DNA from: an uncultured bacterium
GTDB taxonomy: Bacteria; Actinomycetota; Coriobacteriia; Coriobacteriales; Coriobacteriaceae
Direction: 5' to 3'
Length of the DNA: 26,630 bases
Assembly: GCA_905215445.1 (NCBI GenBank)
Contig: CAJMPZ010000031.1
Location: 1-26,630, forward strand
Of the stretch, positions 1 through 7,902 are shown piece by piece. The first letter of the stretch is position 1, and the number at the start of each line of letters is the position of its first letter. The translations under genes were made by a program, and so were the position numbers. The notes beneath the pieces were generated by a model. That model saw nothing but the letters and a program-made list of their open reading frames with translations. It did not search any database and was not told where the DNA came from.

Positions 1-11
1 TCCTGCTCGCA

Positions 12-74
12 CGGAGAGCACATTAAGTGCTCTCCGGCTCGTGCGGAACTCGCGACGGAGTAAAGTCCTCCGTC
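12..74. repeat. Two consecutive hairpins at the left edge
   Basis: A perfect 10-bp stem (12-21 with 27-36, loop ATTAA) is followed by a perfect 7-bp stem (54-60 with 68-74). Neither has a T-tract behind it, so neither is a convincing intrinsic terminator. They could be the end of an upstream transcript, a structured leader for ygeY, or REP-like repeats. I matched them to no known riboswitch class. Confidence 0.5.
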
Positions 75-120
75 CGCCTCCTAAGGTTACTTGCTTGCCG
101 GGTACTCGACCTCACGCTAC

Positions 121-150
121 TTGGCACAAATGATCTATCTGAAATATCTA
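121..150 (+). promoter_or_regulatory. Possible weak promoter for ygeY
   Basis: TTGGCA at 121-126 and TATCTA at 145-150 are separated by 18 bases and lie about 35 bases before the ygeY start. The -35 resembles the consensus but the -10 is poor. This is a guess from hexamers only. Confidence 0.2.
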
Positions 151-185
151 CCTGTAGGTAAACCCTTGTAGAAAGGTTGACTGTT

Positions 186-1571
186 ATGACTAAAGAACTC
201 GATTTTGATGCCATTAAGGCTGCTGCGGAGTCTCATCGTGCTGATATGACTCGCTTCCTGCGCGCTATGATCTCTCACCCCTCTGAGTCCTGCGAGGAGG
301 GCGAGGTTGTCGCTTGCATCAAGGCCGAGATGGAGAGCCTTGGCTATGACGAGGTCAAGGTCGACGGCCTGGGCAACGTTATGGGCTTTATGGGCGAGGG
401 CGACAAGATTATCGCCATCGACTCCCACATCGACACCGTCGGCATCGGCAACATCGAGAACTGGGATGCCGATCCCTATGAGGGCTACGAGACCGACGAG
501 ATCATCTACGGCCGCGGCGGCTCCGACCAGGAGGGCGGCATGGCTTCTGCTACCTACGCTGCCAAGATGATGAAGGACATGGGCCTCATCCCCGAGGGCT
601 ACAAGATCATGGTCGTCGGCACCGTCCAGGAAGAGGACTGCGACGGCATGTGCTGGCAGTACATCTACAACAAGGACGGCATTAAGCCCGAGTTCGTCAT
701 TTCCACTGAGCCCACCGACGGCGGCATCTATCGCGGTCACCGCGGCCGCATGGAGATCCGCGTCGACGTTCACGGCACCTCCTGCCACGGTTCCGCTCCC
801 GACCGCGGCGACAACGCCATCTACAAGATGGCCGACATCATCGCCGACGTCCGCGCCCTCAACAACAACGGCTGCGACGAGTCGACCGACATCAAGGGCC
901 TCGTCAAGATGCTCGACCCCAAGTACAACCCCGAGCACTTCGAGGACGCCCGCTTCCTGGGCCGCGGCACCTGCACCGTCAGCCAGATCTTCTACACCAG
1001 CCCCAGCCGCTGCGCTGTCGCTGACTCCTGCGCCATCTCCATCGACCGTCGCATGACCGCCGGCGAGACCTGGGAGTCCTGCCTGGACGAGATCCGCAAC
1101 CTGCCGGCCGCCAAGAAGTACGGCGACGACGTGAAGGTCTCCATGTACATGTACGACCGTCCGTCCTGGACCGGCGAGGTCTACGAGACCGAGGCTTACT
1201 TCCCCACGTGGATCAACAAGGAGACCGCTCCGCACGTCAAGGCCCTCGTCGACGCCCACAAGGCCATGTTCGGTGACGAGCGCATCGGCTGCGAGCCCAG
1301 CATGGACAAGCGCACCGGTCGTCCGCTGTGCGACAAGTGGACCTTCTCCACGAACTGCGTCTCCATCCAGGGCCGCTATGGCATCCCCTGCGTGGGCTTT
1401 GGCCCGGGTGCCGAGTCTCAGGCTCACGCTCCCAACGAGGTCACCTACAAGGACGACCTGGTCACCGCTGCCGCCATGTATGTGGCTGCCCTGAACCTCT
1501 ACGATCCGAGCCAGGCCGATGGCGACGCTACCGTGTTCCGCGCCGGTCTGACCAACAACAAGATCGACTAG
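186..1571 (+). CDS. ygeY: YgeY family selenium metabolism-linked M20 hydrolase
   Basis: A 461-residue metal-dependent hydrolase of the M20 peptidase/deacylase family. The zinc-site signatures are visible: DSHIDTVG (His81, Asp83), GRGGSDQEGG (Asp114), the Glu pair of VQEED (149-150) and STEPT (Glu175). These match the YgeY subfamily, which is tied by gene context to selenium-dependent molybdenum hydroxylases and to the purine/uric acid cluster; the exact substrate is not settled here. The ATG at 186 is preferred over an in-frame TTG at 177 because AAAGG (172-176) sits 9 bases before the ATG and would abut the TTG. It is somewhat longer than E. coli YgeY (about 400 residues). It precedes ygeW by about 200 bases, so the two may be co-transcribed, but a hairpin lies between them. 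Confidence 0.9.
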   Translation: MTKELDFDAIKAAAESHRADMTRFLRAMISHPSESCEEGEVVACIKAEMESLGYDEVKVDGLGNVMGFMGEGDKIIAIDSHIDTVGIGNIENWDADPYEGYETDEIIYGRGGSDQEGGMASATYAAKMMKDMGLIPEGYKIMVVGTVQEEDCDGMCWQYIYNKDGIKPEFVISTEPTDGGIYRGHRGRMEIRVDVHGTSCHGSAPDRGDNAIYKMADIIADVRALNNNGCDESTDIKGLVKMLDPKYNPEHFEDARFLGRGTCTVSQIFYTSPSRCAVADSCAISIDRRMTAGETWESCLDEIRNLPAAKKYGDDVKVSMYMYDRPSWTGEVYETEAYFPTWINKETAPHVKALVDAHKAMFGDERIGCEPSMDKRTGRPLCDKWTFSTNCVSIQGRYGIPCVGFGPGAESQAHAPNEVTYKDDLVTAAAMYVAALNLYDPSQADGDATVFRAGLTNNKID

Positions 1572-1593
1572 TCCCATTCCTTGATCTTGTTGA

Positions 1594-1618
1594 GCCGGGG
1601 GCCGCTCGTGTCCCCGGC
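1594..1618 (+). other. Intergenic hairpin after ygeY
   Basis: A 7-bp G/C-only stem (GCCGGGG at 1594-1600 with CCCCGGC at 1612-1618) and an 11-base loop lie 23 bases after the ygeY stop. No T-run follows, so it may attenuate, stabilise or punctuate the message rather than end it. The remaining 150 bases before ygeW show no gene. Confidence 0.4.
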
Positions 1619-1772
1619 ACCCCCTGTTGACTTGGGGCCCGCGGTCGTTATCTCCCATGCTTCCTCAACGGTAGCGGGTCCTCGTCATAGCGCTCTGCAT
1701 GTTCTAGCCACACGCGCATGCCGGAGCACATCTACTCATTGCGATCGTTTCATCTATGGAAAGGATATTTAC

Positions 1773-2975
1773 ATGGACGCCAAGTTTACCGAGCTCGTCG
1801 AGCAGCTGAACGGCCTCGATTTTAAGGGCATGTACGGCAGCGACTTCCTGCACACCTGGGATAAGACCACCGATGAGCTCAAGGCTCTCTACATCGTTGC
1901 CGACGCCCTGCGCGAGCTGCGTGAGAACAACGTTTCGTCCAAGATCTTCGACTCGGGCCTGGCCGTCTCCCTGTTCCGCGACAACTCCACCCGTACGCGC
2001 TTCTCCTTCTCTAAGGCCGCCAACCTGCTCGGCCTCGAGCTGCAGGACCTGGACGAGAAGAAGTCCCAGATCGCTCACGGCGAGACCGTCCGCGAGACCG
2101 CTACCATGATCTCCTTCATGGCCGACGTCATCGGCATCCGCGACGACATGTACATCGGCAAGGGCGACGCCTACATGGCCGAGGTCTCCGAGTCTGTCCA
2201 GCAGGCCTACGAGGACGGCGTTCTGGATCACCGTCCCACGCTCATCTCCCTGCAGTCCGACTCCGATCACCCCACGCAGTCCTCTGCCGACATGCTCTAC
2301 CTCATCAACGAGTTTGGCGGCCTCGAGAACCTCAAGGGCAAGAAGGTTGCCGTCACCTGGGCCTATTCGCCTTCTTACGGCAAGCCGCTGTCCTGCCCGC
2401 AGTCGCTGATCAGCCTGCTGCCCCGTTTTGGCATGGACGTCACCCTGGCCCACCCCGAGGGCTACGATCTCATGCCCGAGGTCGTCGAGCGCGCCAAGGG
2501 CTATGCCGCCGAGTCCGGCACCACCTTTAAGCAGGTCAACACCATGGCCGAGGCCTTCGAAGGCGCCGACATCGTGATCCCCAAGAGCTGGGCTCCGTTT
2601 GCCGCCATGGAGAAGCGCACCAACCTGTACGCCGAGGGCGACGACGCCGGCATCGCTGCGCTCGAGAAGGAGCTGCTCGCTCAGAACGCCACCCATCAGG
2701 ATTGGTGCTCCACGACCGAGCTCATGGAGAAGACCGCCAACGGCCAGGACACCATCTTTATGCATCCGCTGCCCGCCGACATCTCTGGTGTCTCTTGCGA
2801 GCACGGCGAGGTCAACGCCGACGTCTTTGACATGCACCGCGTGGGCATGTACAAGGAGGCCAGCTACAAGCCGTACGCCATCGCAGCCATGATGTTCCTG
2901 CAGAAGGTTGCCGATCCCGCCGCTACCCTCAAGGCCCTCGACGAGCGCAACACCGCCCGTTGGTTCCAGGCCTAA
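1773..2975 (+). CDS. ygeW: Knotted carbamoyltransferase YgeW
   Basis: A 400-residue protein of the aspartate/ornithine carbamoyltransferase fold. The carbamoyl-phosphate loop is FRDNSTRTRFSF (STRTR at 72-76), the HPTQ motif is at 166-169, and the C-terminal half carries MHPLPADISG, the place where ornithine enzymes have HCLP. These traits and the length match the YgeW group, which has a knotted domain and is distinct from anabolic ArgF and PyrB. In the purine/urate gene set it is thought to act on ureido intermediates, giving or using carbamoyl phosphate; the true substrate cannot be read from sequence. The ATG at 1773 follows GAAAGGA (1759-1765); upstream in-frame codons lack family similarity. 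A terminator follows at 2999-3037. Confidence 0.92.
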   Translation: MDAKFTELVEQLNGLDFKGMYGSDFLHTWDKTTDELKALYIVADALRELRENNVSSKIFDSGLAVSLFRDNSTRTRFSFSKAANLLGLELQDLDEKKSQIAHGETVRETATMISFMADVIGIRDDMYIGKGDAYMAEVSESVQQAYEDGVLDHRPTLISLQSDSDHPTQSSADMLYLINEFGGLENLKGKKVAVTWAYSPSYGKPLSCPQSLISLLPRFGMDVTLAHPEGYDLMPEVVERAKGYAAESGTTFKQVNTMAEAFEGADIVIPKSWAPFAAMEKRTNLYAEGDDAGIAALEKELLAQNATHQDWCSTTELMEKTANGQDTIFMHPLPADISGVSCEHGEVNADVFDMHRVGMYKEASYKPYAIAAMMFLQKVADPAATLKALDERNTARWFQA

Positions 2976-2998
2976 AGCCGCGCTGAGGTAAGCCATGT

Positions 2999-3037
2999 AA
3001 AGGGGGCGCTCTGCCAACCGGCGGGGTGCCCCTTTTT
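2999..3037 (+). terminator. Intrinsic terminator after ygeW
   Basis: AAAGGGGGC (2999-3007) pairs with GCCCCTTTT (3028-3036, one G-U pair), with a small inner GCC/GGC pairing in the loop and a T5 run ending at 3037. This is a good rho-independent terminator and separates ygeY-ygeW from mocA-hyuA. Confidence 0.8.
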
Positions 3038-3125
3038 GCATCGTGGGCGTGCGGGATAAGCGCTTTCGATGTAGATGCCCCGCGACGCGAGTTATGGGTA
3101 CGATGGTTTCAGGGGAGGTATCGCC

Positions 3126-3740
3126 ATGAAACTCGGTTGCGTCATTATGGCTTCGGGCGAGGGCAAGCGGTTTGGCTCTAACAAGATGCTTGCCGATATC
3201 TATGGCAAGCCGCTGATTGCCCGGACTATCGATTCGGTTCCCCGGGGCTTTGACGTCGTGGTTTCGACGCGTTGGCCCGAGGTCGCCCAGATTTGCGAGG
3301 ACAAGCATTGCCCGTGCGTGCTGCACGATGGCAAGCTCAGGAGCGAAAGCGTCCGTGCGGGCCTTTCGTGGGGGGCGAGCCGCGGCTGGAAGGGTTGCCT
3401 CTTTTTGCCGGGCGACCAGCCGCTCGTGAGTTCGGATTCTTTTGAGGCCATGGTTCGCGCGTTTGATGAGCGTGGCCGCAAGTATCCGGTGCGTCTTGCG
3501 TGCAACGGTGAGCCTTCGAGCCCGGTGCTCTTTCCGGCGGAACTGTTCGATGCACTTATGTGTCTTGAGGGTAAGGACGGCGGCGGTTCGACCCTCAAGG
3601 ACCGTACCGACGTGGTGCTGGTCGAGGCGCGTGCCTACGAGCTGTGGGACGTCGATACCGTCAAGGGACAGCGACGCATAACGGAGCATATCGCCGCCTG
3701 CTCGTATTTTGATCGCGTGGCCAACTGCATCAATCAATAA
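3126..3740 (+). CDS. mocA: MocA/YgfJ-like molybdenum cofactor nucleotidyltransferase
   Basis: A 204-residue protein of the MobA-like NTP transferase fold. The N-terminal nucleotide loop reads ASGEGKRFGSNKM, LPGDQPLV is the metal/nucleotide acidic motif near residue 97, and GEPSSPVLFP is the downstream family motif. Relatives (MocA, YgfJ) transfer CMP to molybdopterin, making the MCD form used by molybdenum hydroxylases. Start ATG 3126 follows GGGGAGG (3112-3118) with 7 bases between; an earlier in-frame start at 3075 has no ribosome site. Its TAA is immediately followed by the GGAG that serves hyuA, so the two are probably translated from one message. The YqeB, YqeC and XdhC neighbours support a role in hydroxylase maturation. 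Choice of CTP against GTP is not certain. Confidence 0.82.
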   Translation: MKLGCVIMASGEGKRFGSNKMLADIYGKPLIARTIDSVPRGFDVVVSTRWPEVAQICEDKHCPCVLHDGKLRSESVRAGLSWGASRGWKGCLFLPGDQPLVSSDSFEAMVRAFDERGRKYPVRLACNGEPSSPVLFPAELFDALMCLEGKDGGGSTLKDRTDVVLVEARAYELWDVDTVKGQRRITEHIAACSYFDRVANCINQ

Positions 3741-3749
3741 GGAGCAATT

Positions 3750-5117
3750 ATGATCATCATCAAAAACGGCGCACTCGTGACGCCCCAAGGGCTTCGCCGC
3801 GCCGATCTTGCCATGGATGGCGATAAGATCGTACGGATTGCCGCGGCGATTGAGCCGGCCGAGGGCGATACCGTCGAGGATGCTGCGGGCTGCTGGGTGT
3901 TCCCGGGCTTTATCGATGGGCACACGCACATGCAGTGCTGGACCGGCATGGATTGGACAGCCGATAGCTTTGAGACCGGCACGCGCGCGGCTGCCTGCGG
4001 CGGCACGACGACCATTGTGGACTACGCGACGGCCGATCGCGGCGTGACCATGCCCGATGCCTTGGTCGAGTGGCATCATCGCGCCGACGGCACCTGCACC
4101 GCCAACTATGCCTTCCATATGGCGCTTGCCGAGTGGAATGAGCGCAACCGCGCCGATCTTTCGGCCATGCGCGAGGCGGGCGTGTCGTCGTTTAAGACCT
4201 ACTTTGCCTACGACCATCTGCGCCTGGACGATGCCGAGACGCTCGAGGTGCTGGAGGAGCTCAAGCGCGTGGGCGGTATCCTGTGCGTGCATTGCGAGAA
4301 CGGCACGTTGGTCAACGCGCTGCAGAAGCGCGTGTTTGAGCAGGGTATCCACGGGCCCGAGGGCCATGCGCTCAGCCGTCCGGACGTGTGTGAGGCCGAG
4401 GCCGTGAGCCGCCTGCTGTATCTGGCGCACTTGGCCGGGGACGCTCCGGTCAACGTGGTGCACCTTTCGACCAAGCTGGGGCTCGAGGCCATTCGCGCTG
4501 CCAAAGCGCACGGGCAGAAGAACATCTATGTCGAGACCTGCCCTCAGTATCTGATGCTCGACGACACCTGCTATCTGGAGCAGGGCGAGGACGGCTTTGC
4601 GGGCGCCAAGTACGTGATGAGCCCGCCGCTGCGCCATGCCGGTGACCGTGCCGCGCTGCGCGAGGCGCTTGTGGCTGGCGAGATCGATACTATTGCGACC
4701 GATCATTGCAGCTTTAACCTGCACGGGCAAAAGGACCGAGGACGCGATGATTTCCGCGCGATTCCCAACGGCGGGCCCGGCGTGGAGCATCGTCCCGTTG
4801 CGATTGCCACGAGCTTTGAGGGACAGCTGGGTCCCGAGGATCTGTGCCGCTTGATGAGCGAGAATCCGGCGCGCGTTTTTGGCATGTATCCGCGCAAGGG
4901 CTGTCTTGCCGAGGGCGCCGATGCCGACGTGTGCGTGTGGGATCCGTGCGCGCGTTGGACGATCAGCGCCGCGACGCAGCATCAGGCCGTGGACTACACG
5001 CCGCTCGAGGGCTTTGAGGCACATGGCCGCGCCAAGGCCGTGTTTGTGAACGGCGTGCTGGCGGCACGCGACGGCGAGCCCACCGGAGCCCAACCCGGCC
5101 GCTACGTGCCCCGCTAA
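3750..5117 (+). CDS. hyuA: D-hydantoinase / dihydropyrimidinase family amidohydrolase
   Basis: A 455-residue cyclic amidohydrolase with the full binuclear metal set: GHTH (His58, His60), the lysine expected to be carboxylated in SFKTYFAYD (Lys149), His181 in VHCENG, His238 in VVHLST and Asp318 in ATDHCSF. It opens cyclic amide rings such as hydantoins or dihydropyrimidines to carbamoyl amino acids. In the conserved purine/urate gene set, HyuA acts alongside YgeW and YgeY; that role is inferred from context. ATG 3750 is preceded by GGAG (3741-3744) directly after the mocA stop, with 9 bases between genes. It converges on yqeC, with a complex inverted repeat between them. Allantoinase is a less likely alternative. 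Confidence 0.88.
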   Translation: MIIIKNGALVTPQGLRRADLAMDGDKIVRIAAAIEPAEGDTVEDAAGCWVFPGFIDGHTHMQCWTGMDWTADSFETGTRAAACGGTTTIVDYATADRGVTMPDALVEWHHRADGTCTANYAFHMALAEWNERNRADLSAMREAGVSSFKTYFAYDHLRLDDAETLEVLEELKRVGGILCVHCENGTLVNALQKRVFEQGIHGPEGHALSRPDVCEAEAVSRLLYLAHLAGDAPVNVVHLSTKLGLEAIRAAKAHGQKNIYVETCPQYLMLDDTCYLEQGEDGFAGAKYVMSPPLRHAGDRAALREALVAGEIDTIATDHCSFNLHGQKDRGRDDFRAIPNGGPGVEHRPVAIATSFEGQLGPEDLCRLMSENPARVFGMYPRKGCLAEGADADVCVWDPCARWTISAATQHQAVDYTPLEGFEAHGRAKAVFVNGVLAARDGEPTGAQPGRYVPR

Positions 5118-5130
5118 CGGGAAGACCGCC

Positions 5131-5203
5131 GGGGTAGCTAATTTGGGAGATGATTTTTTGGGACGGGGTAGCAAAAAGAGCCCCGTCCCAAATTTGCTAC
5201 CCC
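5131..5203. repeat. Nested, mutually exclusive inverted repeats between convergent genes
   Basis: Three pairings overlap. Outer: 5131-5148 with 5186-5203 (17 of 18 complementary). Inner: TTTGGGACGGGG (5157-5168) with 5181-5192, a perfect 12-bp stem. Alternative: GGGGTAGCAAA (5165-5175) with 5193-5203, a perfect 11-bp stem that competes with the inner one. The right arm contains the yqeC stop codon (5197-5199). It may serve as terminator for both converging genes, though T-tracts are short, or be a REP/MITE-like repeat unit. Confidence 0.75.
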
Positions 5204-5934
5204 TGGAGGCCGGTGGCGATGAGGGGGCGGTTGAGGGCTGCCTCGAAGCGATCTGCCATTGTTGGGTCGGCAAGCGTGTCGGCTTGGTTGAGCATGATAC
5301 GGGCATTGCTGAGGTTCAGCATCTGCAGCTCGGCATTGAGCACCTGGGCGACGCGCTCTGGGGTGGCAGCGTCGGTGGGCTCGCAGCCGCAGCGCTCGCA
5401 GAAGAGCTCGGGGCGGTGGACAACCTCGGCGACGGGCTTGCCCAGCCCCGAGGCGCCGACGACCCAGACAACGTTTGTCGCGGCGGCGGGAATTACCGGC
5501 TCCCAGGCGGCATGTGCCTTGAGCGGGAGTCGCTTGCTGCCATCTGCCTCGGCCAACACATAGTCAAAGCGCTGCGCCAGCTCGTTGAGCGGCTCGGCGG
5601 GGGCGGAGAGCTTGCCTGTCTCCGGGTCCAAAACACCCGTCTGGCAGATGCTTCCGCGGACAAGTCCCGCGCATGCCTCGCAGGTGCAGCCGGGAACATG
5701 TAGGGTCCCCGGCTTCCAAGGCGCGGCGTCCAGGCGACGGCTCGACCCGTCCCATGGCACGCCGGCGACGGGAAACATGTGCGTGGTGGTACAGAGGAGC
5801 ACGCGGCCGCCAGCGCGCATGAGCTCGAGACCCAGCGTCTTCAGCAGCGTCGACTTGCCGCCACTGCCGATAATCGCGGTAATGCCCGGCTCGATCCTGA
5901 GCGCGGAGGCAAGATTGCCGCTAACCGTTTCCAT
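5197..5934 (-). CDS. yqeC: Selenium-dependent hydroxylase accessory protein YqeC
   Basis: A 245-residue P-loop protein: IIGSGGKST at 21-29 is the nucleotide-binding loop, and ADGSKRLPLKAH (130-141) is the hallmark of the YqeC family. VVHRPELF follows near 171-178. The family co-occurs with selenium-dependent molybdenum hydroxylases and is believed to act in cofactor or selenium insertion; the reaction is unproven. Two cysteine groups stand out: CTCEAC (83-88) plus Cys97, and CERCGC (179-184). They could bind a metal. It is transcribed away from yqeB and toward hyuA. The ATG at 5934 has only a weak purine stretch before it; TATTAT (minus strand, 5948-5953) lies 14 bases upstream of the start, suggesting a very short leader. 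The stop lies within an inverted repeat. Confidence 0.88.
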   Translation of the reverse strand: METVSGNLASALRIEPGITAIIGSGGKSTLLKTLGLELMRAGGRVLLCTTTHMFPVAGVPWDGSSRRLDAAPWKPGTLHVPGCTCEACAGLVRGSICQTGVLDPETGKLSAPAEPLNELAQRFDYVLAEADGSKRLPLKAHAAWEPVIPAAATNVVWVVGASGLGKPVAEVVHRPELFCERCGCEPTDAATPERVAQVLNAELQMLNLSNARIMLNQADTLADPTMADRFEAALNRPLIATGLQG

Positions 5935-5980
5935 CTGTTCACCGCCGTATAATACTGTGATAATAAATAATCATCAGAGT

Positions 5981-5998
5981 AGCGGCCGAACCGCTTTT
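5981..5998 (+). other. Small hairpin with T-run before yqeB
   Basis: AGCGG (5981-5985) pairs with CCGCT (5991-5995) followed by TTTT (5995-5998). It sits between yqeC and yqeB, downstream of a plus-strand TATAAT (5948-5953) that has no good -35. If that promoter works, this short stem could be a weak attenuator; it could equally be chance. Confidence 0.25.
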
Positions 5999-6036
5999 GC
6001 TCTGCTCAAACCGTAGCACAGGGAGGTACCCCGGGA

Positions 6037-6831
6037 ATGCTCGTTTATGTTCGCGGCGCCGGCGATATCGCCACGGGCGTCGCCGCTCGCTTGGTGCGCG
6101 CCGGCGTTTCGGTCGTTATGGCCGATATCGCGGTTCCCACGTGCATCCGCCGCACAATCTGTTTTTGCGAGGCCATTCGCCTGGGCGAGGTCGAGGTCGA
6201 AGGCATTCGCGCTCGCTTGGCACGGACGCCGGCTGAGGCGCTTGAGATTACCGAGGCTGGAGACGTCGCCGTTGTGGTGGACCCTCAGGCCAAGATGCTC
6301 GGCGAGCTGAAACCCGCGGCTGTGGTCGACGCGATTTTGGCTAAGCGCAACTTGGGCACCACGCGCGACATGGCGCCTGCCGTCATCGCTGTGGGGCCGG
6401 GCTTTACCGCGCCGGTTGACTGCGACGCCGTGGTCGAGACCATGCGCGGGCATTTTCTCGGCCGTGTCATTACCCAAGGTTCGCCCCAGCCCAACACGGG
6501 CGTGCCGGGCATTATCGCCGGCTATGGCAAGGAACGTGTTATCCACAGCCCCGCCGCCGGCGTGTTTCGGTCCGACCGCGCAATCGGCGACATCGTGAGC
6601 GCCGGAGACGTGATTGGCTACGCGGGCGATACGCCCATGTGCACGCAGATCGATGGCTGTCTGCGCGGGCTTTTGGCGAACGGCGTGCAGGTGACTGAGG
6701 GCTTTAAATGCGCCGATGTCGACCCGCGCGGCGATGCCAGCTATATCAACTACATTTCGGACAAAGCGACGTCGGTCGGCGGCGGCGTGCTCGAGGCACT
6801 CGCTATGCTCACCGATGTCTTTAGAGGATAG
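6037..6831 (+). CDS. yqeB: YqeB family selenium-dependent molybdenum hydroxylase system protein
   Basis: A 264-residue protein starting with a Rossmann-type loop, VRGAGDIATGVAARL (residues 5-19), followed by the pattern of the YqeB (EF2563) family, including VGPGFTAPVDCD and HSPAAGVFR. Members are found only with selenium-dependent molybdenum hydroxylases and are thought to help mature the enzyme; the chemistry is unknown. The ATG at 6037 has GGGAGG (6021-6026) 10 bases before it. It is followed after 9 bases by the xdhC-family gene, so the two form an operon, and it is divergent from yqeC. Gene order yqeC / yqeB / xdhC / mocA is a coherent maturation toolkit, though the hydroxylase subunits are not nearby. 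Confidence 0.88.
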   Translation: MLVYVRGAGDIATGVAARLVRAGVSVVMADIAVPTCIRRTICFCEAIRLGEVEVEGIRARLARTPAEALEITEAGDVAVVVDPQAKMLGELKPAAVVDAILAKRNLGTTRDMAPAVIAVGPGFTAPVDCDAVVETMRGHFLGRVITQGSPQPNTGVPGIIAGYGKERVIHSPAAGVFRSDRAIGDIVSAGDVIGYAGDTPMCTQIDGCLRGLLANGVQVTEGFKCADVDPRGDASYINYISDKATSVGGGVLEALAMLTDVFRG

Positions 6832-6840
6832 AAGGCGGCA

Positions 6841-7884
6841 ATGGAAAAGCTCGATGTTGTGAATGCGGCGCTTGCCGCCCTGCGTGCTGGCGAGACGTGC
6901 GAGCTGGTGGTCGTGGCCGGTACGGCGGGGTCGTCCCCGCGCGGTGTGGGCGCCTGGATGGCCGTCTTTGCCGATGGCAGCCAGGCGGGCACTATCGGCG
7001 GCGGCAAGATTGAGCTCTTTGCGCTGGATGAGGCGCGCGAGCTCCTGAGCGCGGGACAGTCGCGTCTGGTCCGCTACACCATGGGCGGCGAGAACTCCGA
7101 TACCGGCATGATCTGCGGCGGAGCCATCTGCCTGTGCTACCTGCATTTGGATGCGACTCAGGCACCGTTGTTCCAGTCGGTTGCCGACGTCTTGGCCTAT
7201 CGGCGCATCGGCGACTTCGTCATCGACTTTGAGCCGTTTATCGCGAGCGCGCTCGAGGGCGATGTGGTTGAGTACCATGGCGAGACATCGCGCCATACCA
7301 TTGCCGGCTGCCCCGAGCTTTCGCTGGTGGAGGAGGGGAGTAAGGTCACCTACACCAACGCCGCCTCCGAGATTCCCCCGGCGCACATCGAGACGCTCTG
7401 CCCCGAGGGCCTGACCTATATCTTTGGCTGCGGCCACGTGGGCGCTGCGACGGCGCGGGTGCTCACGGCGGCGGGCTTTGCCGTCGTGGCTTGCGACGAC
7501 CGCCCCGGCACGTTGACCCCCGAATGGGTGCCCGGCGTCTACGACCGTCGTCTGGTCGATTATAAGAACCTGAGCGAGCTGTGTCCCATCGGCCCGCGCG
7601 ACCTGGTGGTCGTCGCCACGGCGGGTCACAAGTCCGATATCGACGTGGTGATTCAGGCCATGCGCGCCAAACCCGCCTATCTGGGCTGCTTGGGCTCGCG
7701 CCGCAAGACGGCCTTTGTGTGCGCCCGCTTGGAGCAGGAGGGCTTTACGCAGGAGCAAATCGACGAGCTGCACCTGCCGATCGGTGTCGCCATCGAGGCC
7801 GAGGACCCCGAGGAAATCGCCATCTCCATCGCCGCCGAGATGATCCACCTGCGCCGCACCAAACTCGTCCCCCGTAAGCGCTAA
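6841..7884 (+). CDS. xdhC: XdhC/CoxI family molybdenum hydroxylase maturation protein
   Basis: A 347-residue two-domain protein. The N-terminal XdhC/CoxI domain shows GSSPRGVGAWM (30-40), GTIGGGKIE (50-58) and the ICGGA turn (91-95). The C-terminal Rossmann domain shows IFGCGHVGAA (194-203), CDDRPG (218-223) and LGCLGSRRKT (281-290), ending with the family's LHLPIG segment. XdhC proteins bind molybdenum cofactor, help its sulfuration and deliver it to xanthine dehydrogenase-type enzymes. GAAGG (6831-6835), overlapping the yqeB stop, acts as ribosome site, so translation is likely coupled to yqeB. The true partner enzyme, probably a selenium-containing purine or nicotinate-type hydroxylase, must be encoded elsewhere. 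Confidence 0.88.
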   Translation: MEKLDVVNAALAALRAGETCELVVVAGTAGSSPRGVGAWMAVFADGSQAGTIGGGKIELFALDEARELLSAGQSRLVRYTMGGENSDTGMICGGAICLCYLHLDATQAPLFQSVADVLAYRRIGDFVIDFEPFIASALEGDVVEYHGETSRHTIAGCPELSLVEEGSKVTYTNAASEIPPAHIETLCPEGLTYIFGCGHVGAATARVLTAAGFAVVACDDRPGTLTPEWVPGVYDRRLVDYKNLSELCPIGPRDLVVVATAGHKSDIDVVIQAMRAKPAYLGCLGSRRKTAFVCARLEQEGFTQEQIDELHLPIGVAIEAEDPEEIAISIAAEMIHLRRTKLVPRKR

Positions 7885-7902
7885 TCGCATCCCCATATAT
7901 GA

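Noticed and set aside
135..1658. A 507-codon minus-strand frame opposite ygeY
   Set aside because: The translation is a repetitive Val/Asp/Gly/Leu mixture typical of antisense shadows; ygeY is well supported.
1704..5306. A very long open frame (1200 codons) on the minus strand opposite ygeW, mocA and hyuA
   Set aside because: It is a by-product of the strong G/C bias at third codon positions. Its translation is low in family-like motifs, while the plus strand encodes three proteins with intact active sites.
5143..5703. Plus-strand frame of 186 codons overlapping yqeC
   Set aside because: It begins within the inverted repeat, lacks a family match and lies opposite the well supported yqeC.
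5974..7896. A 640-codon minus-strand frame opposite yqeB and xdhC
   Set aside because: Same codon-bias shadow; the plus-strand genes have clear motifs, ribosome sites and a 9-base spacing.
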